Shown here in pieces: positions 59,762 to 64,000 of a stretch of 64,000 nt of DNA. The position numbers and the translations under genes are program-made. Below the pieces are notes generated by a model. It did no database searches. It was not told the origin of the DNA and was given only the letters and a program-made list of their open reading frames with translations. Each line of letters opens with the position of its first letter. The first letter of the stretch is position 1. The stretch comes from CAZPNX01 sp964588285 (GTDB lineage: Bacteria; Edwardsbacteria; AC1; EtOH8), in NCBI GenBank assembly GCA_964588285.1, contig CAZPNX010000006.1:1-64000 (forward strand), written 5' to 3'.

Positions 59762-59810
59762 TTTGTCATGCTGAGGGCGGCTTTGCGCCCGGCGACCGAA
59801 GCATCTTCCT
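59762..59810 (+). repeat. Dispersed-type repeat after the EF-G paralogue
   Basis: GATTTGTCATGCTGAGGGC and ACCGAAGCATCTTCCTTGA resemble the GTCATGCTGAG...CGAAGCATCTT intergenic repeats seen in many bacterial genomes. Only one copy was noticed in the window. Confidence 0.5.
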
Positions 59811-59824
59811 TGAATCTGCGTCTT

Positions 59825-59853
59825 AAAACCGCCCCGGAAACGGGGCGGTTTTT
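59825..59853 (+). terminator. Intrinsic terminator after the EF-G paralogue
   Basis: AAAACCGCCCC (59825-59835) pairs with GGGGCGGTTTT (59842-59852) with a 6-nt loop and a T-run. This is a strong bidirectional hairpin. Confidence 0.9.
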
Positions 59854-59919
59854 CTGTTGCATCGGGCCTTTTTTTGCGTTATCATAAGGGCAACCATAAT
59901 CCGGAAAGGACCCAAAGGC

Positions 59920-60276
59920 ATGGGAGAGTATGCGACCTTGACAGAAGCCGAATGGCAGGACCTGCGGGAGCAGGTGTTCGTGCTGCTGGACGTCACCTGG
60001 GACTACAGCGTCAATGTGGCCACCTTGGACCAGATATCGGTCAAACGGAAGCCGGGAGAACCGCTGGCCGACTACAACAAGCGGGCCCACCAGGTCTACG
60101 AAAAACGGTTCCGGGAGATAAAAGGCGACAGCTTCGATCGGGTGGTGAAGCTGCTGGGTTACCTCAAGCGGCTGGGCATGCCCCGGGAGCTGTGGCCCAA
60201 GGAAATGGAGATCAGGAACATCACCGGCGAGGGGGGTGATCCCGAAGGGAAGGTCGATTACGCCGGTCAAGACTAA
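59920..60276 (+). CDS. Unknown protein, 118 aa
   Basis: 118 aa from ATG 59920, with GGAAAGGA 9-18 nt upstream. It is a soluble, charged protein with no signal peptide or hydrophobic segment: MGEYATLTEAEWQDLREQV and later RREIKGD-like helices (YEKRFREIKGDSFDRVVKLL). No motif or family is recognised. It lies 32 nt before the asparaginase gene and may share its transcript. Its codon use matches the window, so it is likely a real gene. Confidence 0.7.
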   Translation: MGEYATLTEAEWQDLREQVFVLLDVTWDYSVNVATLDQISVKRKPGEPLADYNKRAHQVYEKRFREIKGDSFDRVVKLLGYLKRLGMPRELWPKEMEIRNITGEGGDPEGKVDYAGQD

Positions 60277-60308
60277 GTGGAACGGAAAACATCCTTTACG
60301 ATCGCACA

Positions 60309-61316
60309 ATGATCAAGGTGAAAAAACTTAGGCTGGCCATCGTCTTCACCGGGGGCACCATCGCCATGAAGGCCGACGCCAGGAGGGGCGGAGTGGTGCC
60401 GGCCCTCAAGGGGCGTGACATCATCCGCCAGGTGCCGGGACTTTCTAATCTCTGCTCTTTGGTGGTGCACGATTTCGGCCAGTATCCCGGACCGCACATG
60501 ACCCCGGAATTGATGATGGATCTATCGGCATTGGTGAGAAAGTATTTAACGCGTCCCGATATTGCCGGGGCCATCGTCACCCACGGCACCGACACCCTGG
60601 AGGAGACCGCTTATCTGCTGGACCTCACCCTCTCCTCGGCCAAGCCGGTGGTAGTGGTGGGAGCCATGAAGGATTGCACCGAATTGGGCTGGGACGGCCC
60701 GGCCAACCTTCTGGGTGCGGTTCGAACGGCCATTTCCAAAGAGGCCGGCCATAAGGGAGTATTGGTGTTTCTCAACGATCGCATCAACTCGGCCGCCGAG
60801 GTGACCAAGACCAACACCGAAAGCTTCGAGACCTTCGCCAGTCCGGAGCTGGGCCCCCTGGGCTGGGTGGATGAGGATCGGGTGGTCTTCTACCGGAAAC
60901 CTCTCTACCGGGAAAGCTATCGGACCAGAAATATCGAGCCCCGGGTGGACCTGTTTAAAATCGCCGTGGGCATGGACAGCCGTTTCCTAAGATATGCGGT
61001 CGATTCCGGGTCGCGCGGCCTGGTGATCGAAGGCATGGGCCGGGGCAATGTGCCGCCGGCGGTGGTTCCGGGGATAAAGTACGCCATCGGTAAAGGGCTG
61101 CCGGTCATCCTCTGCTCCCGCTGCCTCGGAGGTCGGGTGCTAGACACCTATGCCTACGAAGGCGGAGGGAGGCAGCTCCGAAAGCTTGGGGTTATTCTGG
61201 GCGGGCACCTGCCGGGACAGAAGGCCAGGATCAAGCTGATGGTGCTGCTGGGGATGGGGCTGAATTCCGCCCGGATAAAGGATGCGTTCGAAGATAGAGA
61301 ATACACCTGTGGGTAA
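60309..61316 (+). CDS. L-asparaginase (type I)
   Basis: 335 aa. It hydrolyses asparagine to aspartate. The first active-site Thr is in FTGGTIAM (Thr17), and the second motif THGTDTLEETAYLLDL lies near 91. The Lys region is present (VGAMKDCTELGWDG). The archaeal/bacterial type I branch lacks a signal peptide, as here. It overlaps the start of the TPR gene by 35 nt if that gene starts at 61282. Confidence 0.93.
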   Translation: MIKVKKLRLAIVFTGGTIAMKADARRGGVVPALKGRDIIRQVPGLSNLCSLVVHDFGQYPGPHMTPELMMDLSALVRKYLTRPDIAGAIVTHGTDTLEETAYLLDLTLSSAKPVVVVGAMKDCTELGWDGPANLLGAVRTAISKEAGHKGVLVFLNDRINSAAEVTKTNTESFETFASPELGPLGWVDEDRVVFYRKPLYRESYRTRNIEPRVDLFKIAVGMDSRFLRYAVDSGSRGLVIEGMGRGNVPPAVVPGIKYAIGKGLPVILCSRCLGGRVLDTYAYEGGGRQLRKLGVILGGHLPGQKARIKLMVLLGMGLNSARIKDAFEDREYTCG

Positions 61317-62367
61317 GAATTCCGGGCCAGGAGGTTCAGGGCCGTTGGCCGATGCCGTCCTCCGGATGTACTACGGCCGGGGCGAGGCTCTTGACAAAGT
61401 GGTGGGTTATCAGGAGTCCCTAGAGAACTATCGGGCCATGGCGAGGTTGGCCGCCGCCCTGGGAAGGGATGAGGAACGGCTCCGGGCCCAGGCGGAAGCG
61501 GGATACAGGTTGACGCTTCTGGGGAGGCTGGATGAATCGCTGGCCATCCATCAGACCCTGGCCAGGGAGCTTCAGGCATCGGGTTACGAGGCCGCCCGGA
61601 ACAGGAATGAGCAATGCCTGTCCATTGTCCTCAGGCTGCTGGGGCGATATCAGGAGTCTCTGGCCGCCCACGACCGCTCTGGCGACGCCGTTTCTACAGA
61701 CGGTACAAAGTACCATACTTGGCTGAACAGCCGGGGACATACGCTTTGGCGCATGGGCAGGTATCAGGAGGCCATCGAGTGTTTCCAAAAGGTGCTGTCC
61801 TGGGCTGTGCATGACTCCCAAATAGTATACCAGGCAACCGCCCACAACAATCTGGGTTTGGTCTATTCAGACCTGGAGATGTTGCCGGAGTCGCGGGCGC
61901 ATCATCAGGAGTCTCTCCGGCTGAGGACTATGCTGCATGACTCCGGGGCCATGTGCTCCTCCTTTCTCAACCTGGGCAATGTCCTGGTCCAGATGGGCGA
62001 TGTGGACCAGGGCACGGAGCTGTGGGGGCGGGCACTTGAGATAAGCCGCCGGTTGGGCGACGCGGCCACCGAGGCCATGATCGAGAACAACCTGGGCGAG
62101 GTCTGTTACAACTCCGGCGACTTCCACGCGGCGCTGGCCCACTTCGAGCAAAGCCTGAGGATGAAGGAGGACCTCAACCTCCAGTCGTACCTTGACACCA
62201 GCCTGGAGGGGCTGGTGAAGACCCACTACGAACTGAGAAGCGAACCTGGCAATAGAGAAAAGTGCCGTCTGTACGGGGAGCGGATCCTGAAACTGGGGGC
62301 GGCCAGGCCGCAGAAGAAGATAATGGTTAGAGAGATCCTGGCGGCCCTGGACTCGGCCAGGACTTGA
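61282..62367 (+). CDS. Tetratricopeptide repeat protein
   Basis: 361 aa from ATG 61282, or 352 aa from GTG 61309. At least five TPR units are visible, for example LGRYQESLAAHDRSGDAV, MGRYQEAIECFQKVLSWA, LEMLPESRAHHQESLRLR, MGDVDQGTELWGRALEIS and SGDFHAALAHFEQSLRMK. The repeats with conserved loops resemble the TPR_12 or MalT-like type, so it is a scaffold for protein binding. It shares the asparaginase transcript. Partner unknown. Confidence 0.85.
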   Translation: MRSKIENTPVGKNSGPGGSGPLADAVLRMYYGRGEALDKVVGYQESLENYRAMARLAAALGRDEERLRAQAEAGYRLTLLGRLDESLAIHQTLARELQASGYEAARNRNEQCLSIVLRLLGRYQESLAAHDRSGDAVSTDGTKYHTWLNSRGHTLWRMGRYQEAIECFQKVLSWAVHDSQIVYQATAHNNLGLVYSDLEMLPESRAHHQESLRLRTMLHDSGAMCSSFLNLGNVLVQMGDVDQGTELWGRALEISRRLGDAATEAMIENNLGEVCYNSGDFHAALAHFEQSLRMKEDLNLQSYLDTSLEGLVKTHYELRSEPGNREKCRLYGERILKLGAARPQKKIMVREILAALDSART

Positions 62368-62397
62368 TCTGGCTCCGCCCACCTGTCCAAAGACAGA

Positions 62398-62426
62398 TTG
62401 ACAAGAAAGCGCCTCATTGATAGAAT
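62398..62426 (+). promoter_or_regulatory. Promoter of the CDF transporter leader
   Basis: -35 TTGACA (62398-62403) and -10 TAGAAT (62421-62426), spacer 17 bp. Transcription should begin near 62432. Confidence 0.8.
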
Positions 62427-62430
62427 TAAA

Positions 62431-62538
62431 GGGCAGTAAAAATCGAAATGGTCAGGCCTTCCTACTTGGACGGTCGGGCAGCAGCAGCGGGCAGTTGAAG
62501 CCTGCGGAACCGCATTGAAGTGGTTCCGCGGGCTTTTT
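62431..62538 (+). promoter_or_regulatory. Riboswitch-like leader with terminator before a CDF metal transporter
   Basis: The RNA carries GGGCAG three times (62431-62436, 62476-62481, 62489-62494). A hairpin GGCC (62455-62458) with GGTC (62472-62475), extended by TCC/GGA, sits before the second one. A 13-bp terminator stem follows: AGCCTGCGGAACC (62499-62511) with GGTTCCGCGGGCT (62522-62534), then TTTTT. The gene starts at 62584. Promoter, structured RNA, terminator and a metal exporter together fit a metal-sensing riboswitch such as the NiCo (czcD) class. The class assignment is a guess from context; covariation search is needed. Confidence 0.55.
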
Positions 62539-62583
62539 CGGAATACCCAGGTTAGAGGGCGCTCAAAATCCAGTATTAAGTAC

Positions 62584-63720
62584 ATGAGGGTAAGTAAAGA
62601 CGTAAACGAAAAAACCCGGGTGGCCGCCAGCTCGGTGGCGGCGGCAGTGTTCCTGACCGGCATGAAGCTGGCGGTGGGCCTGATGACCGGCAGCTTGGGC
62701 ATTTTGTCGGAGGCGGCTCATTCGGCCCTGGACCTGGGGGCGGCGGTGATGACCCTGGTGGCGGTCAAAATCTCCTCCCGGCCGGCCGACGACAGCCACC
62801 ACTACGGCCACGGCAAGGTGGAGGGAATGTCGGCCTTCCTCCAGGTTTTGCTGCTCTTGGCCACTTGCGGCTGGATAATCTACGAGGCCCTGCACCGGAT
62901 ACTGGTGCGCCACGCTGAAATAGAGGTCAACTTCTGGTCCTTCGCGGTGATGTCCGTGTCCATAGTCATCGATGTTTCCCGGTCACGGGCGCTCTACCAG
63001 GTGGCCAGGAAGGAGAAGAGCCAGGCCCTGGAGGCCGACGCCCTTCACTTCTCATCAGACATCTGGAGCTCGGCGGTTGTCATTCTGGGGCTGGTAGGGT
63101 ACAAATTTTTCGGCTGGATTCTGGCCGATTCCATAGCCGCCCTGGTGGTGGCGGTCCTGGTGATCGTGGTCTCGGTCCGCCTGGCACTGAGAACACTGGA
63201 CATGCTGCTGGACCGGGCGCCCCAGGGCCTTAAGCCATCAATTGAGAGGGCGGTGGGGGATATTCCGGGAGTAAAACGGATAGACTGCCTGCGGTTGAGG
63301 GCGGCCGGACCCCAGACCTTTGTGGACATGCGGCTGCTGATCGATTCCGGAAAACAGTTTGTCGAGGCCCACCGGATTGCCGAAGCCGCCGAGAGAAAGG
63401 TCTCGGAGATGGTGCCCGGGGCGGATGTGGTCATCCACGCCGATCCCGAGGACTCGGACCAGGCCGATAAAGAGCCGGGCCGCGGCCTTTCGGATTTGCT
63501 GGACGCCCATCGCGGGATGTTCGCCGGCTATCACGACCTGAGCATCGTCAGGCACAACGATAGTTACTTAGTGAGCATGCACCTGGAGATGGAGCGGGAC
63601 GAGCAATTAGAGAAGGTGCATAAAGTCTGCGATCACCTGGAGCGCGACATCAGGCAGCGGATGCCCGGCAGCAAGGTGACCATCCACGTCGAGCCCTGCC
63701 GAAGAGGCAAGCGCCACTGA
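62584..63720 (+). CDS. Cation diffusion facilitator (CDF) metal exporter
   Basis: 378 aa from ATG 62584. It exports divalent metal ions (Zn, Co, Ni, Fe or Mn) against H+. The transport-site motifs are HSALD (46-50) in TM2 and HFSSD (155-159) in TM5. SHHYGHGKVEG is the usual cytoplasmic turn. Six hydrophobic segments are visible. The long C-terminal part (about 200-378) holds the ferredoxin-like CDF dimerisation fold, apparently followed by a second similar unit (YHDLSIVRHNDSYLVSMHLE). The gene is preceded by a terminator-bearing leader. Confidence 0.93.
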   Translation: MRVSKDVNEKTRVAASSVAAAVFLTGMKLAVGLMTGSLGILSEAAHSALDLGAAVMTLVAVKISSRPADDSHHYGHGKVEGMSAFLQVLLLLATCGWIIYEALHRILVRHAEIEVNFWSFAVMSVSIVIDVSRSRALYQVARKEKSQALEADALHFSSDIWSSAVVILGLVGYKFFGWILADSIAALVVAVLVIVVSVRLALRTLDMLLDRAPQGLKPSIERAVGDIPGVKRIDCLRLRAAGPQTFVDMRLLIDSGKQFVEAHRIAEAAERKVSEMVPGADVVIHADPEDSDQADKEPGRGLSDLLDAHRGMFAGYHDLSIVRHNDSYLVSMHLEMERDEQLEKVHKVCDHLERDIRQRMPGSKVTIHVEPCRRGKRH

Positions 63721-63727
63721 GAGTACT

Positions 63728-64000
63728 ATGCCGCCCAAGATAGATGAAAATATGATAGACAGGCTGGAGGCCATTGTCGGGCCGGGGAATGTGGTTAAGA
63801 CCGAAGAGGAGATGGAGCCCTACGCCCACGATGAGACCCTGGGGCAGCATTTCATGCCGGCGGTGGTGGCCAAGCCGGAGAACTCCGCACAGGTGGCCGA
63901 TATCCTTAAGCTGGCGGCCGGCCAGAACATCCCGATCACCCCGCGCGGCGCCGGCACCGGGCTTTCCGGCGGGGCGTTGCCTGTCCATGGCGGCATTTTG
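63728..64000 (+). CDS. FAD-binding oxidase, GlcD/lactate dehydrogenase-like (partial, 5' end)
   Basis: The first 91 codons of a gene cut by the window end. It begins MPPKIDENMIDRLEAIVGPG and runs into VVKTEEEMEPYAHDET, VAKPENSAQVADILKLA and TPRGAGTGLSGGALP, which is the N-terminal FAD-binding_4 domain typical of glycolate oxidase GlcD or D-lactate dehydrogenase. The substrate is not decidable from this part. It starts 7 nt after the CDF gene. Confidence 0.88.
   Translation, partial: MPPKIDENMIDRLEAIVGPGNVVKTEEEMEPYAHDETLGQHFMPAVVAKPENSAQVADILKLAAGQNIPITPRGAGTGLSGGALPVHGGIL

Noticed and set aside
58870..60309. Long open frame on the minus strand over the EF-G paralogue and beyond
   Set aside because: It opposes recognised genes, crosses a strong terminator and has no family motif.
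62431..62538. SRP (4.5S) RNA, because of GGTCAGG and AGCAGC
   Set aside because: The essential GGAAGGAAGCAGCC loop is absent and the RNA is placed as a leader of a transporter gene.
1..64000. CRISPR array, tRNA or rRNA genes
   Set aside because: No regularly spaced repeats, cloverleaf-like segments or rRNA-like sequence were seen on either strand.

Overview
The window looks like a chromosome segment from an uncultured, Gram-negative-type bacterium. The DNA is mostly GC-rich and every recognised gene lies on the + strand. Several traits suggest a lineage near the FCB or other candidate phyla, which is inference. These are a ferredoxin-linked indolepyruvate oxidoreductase with a small ferredoxin, LPS-core-type heptose and glycosyltransferase genes, a large secreted C25-type protease with a C-terminal FlgD/Por-like sorting-type domain, and small four-helix-bundle and GxxExxY genes of the kind common in candidate phyla. 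Many sigma70-like promoters (TTGACA-17/18-TATAAT) are easy to read.

Layout. 1-1960: a strong promoter followed by an AT-rich J-domain membrane protein, unlike its surroundings. 1971-4759: iorA and iorB, split by a four-helix-bundle gene bounded by inverted repeats. 4768-8984: methyltransferase, EndoQ-like nuclease, HIT protein, lipoprotein and mnmA, with two palindromic repeats. 9084-15366: translation and envelope block (rplM, rpsI, rpsB, tsf, pyrH, frr, a ferredoxin, uppS, cdsA). 15417-20186: nadB, then a PTS-IIA/TrkH/TrkA/TPR potassium-uptake operon. 20335-25822: DMT transporter, HhH protein, rseP, tyrS. 25827-32173: LPS-core-like cluster (gmhB, three family-2 glycosyltransferases, one GT4, one GT9), nth and a lipoprotein. 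32203-35308: dinB, a GxxExxY nuclease cassette and a pyrimidine-nucleoside phosphorylase. 35312-40186: infC-rpmI-rplT-pheS-pheT behind an attenuator-like leader. 40219-45829: zapB-like, zapA, 6S RNA, rny, ymdB-like, folD, xseA, xseB. 45826-53908: polyprenyl synthase, PAP2-like, dxs, truB, ribF, rpsO, pnp. 54001-64000: C25 protease, EF-G paralogue, an unknown gene, asparaginase, TPR protein, a CDF metal transporter behind a riboswitch-like leader, and the start of a glcD-like oxidase.

The genes are mostly housekeeping: translation, isoprenoid and undecaprenyl synthesis, phospholipid and LPS synthesis, K+ and metal transport. The most interesting signals lie between genes. Two kinds of small-gene cassette (four-helix bundle; GxxExxY PD-(D/E)XK nuclease) are each bounded by their own inverted repeats, and related gene-free copies of both repeat types occur elsewhere in the window. 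A degenerate second GxxExxY 3' end sits inside its cassette. RNA-level control is suggested upstream of rplM, rpsB, infC, rpsO, pnp and the CDF gene. The EF-G paralogue has lost the usual NKxD guanine-recognition residues, and PheT lacks its tRNA-binding OB domain. No tRNA, rRNA, CRISPR array or transposase was seen.
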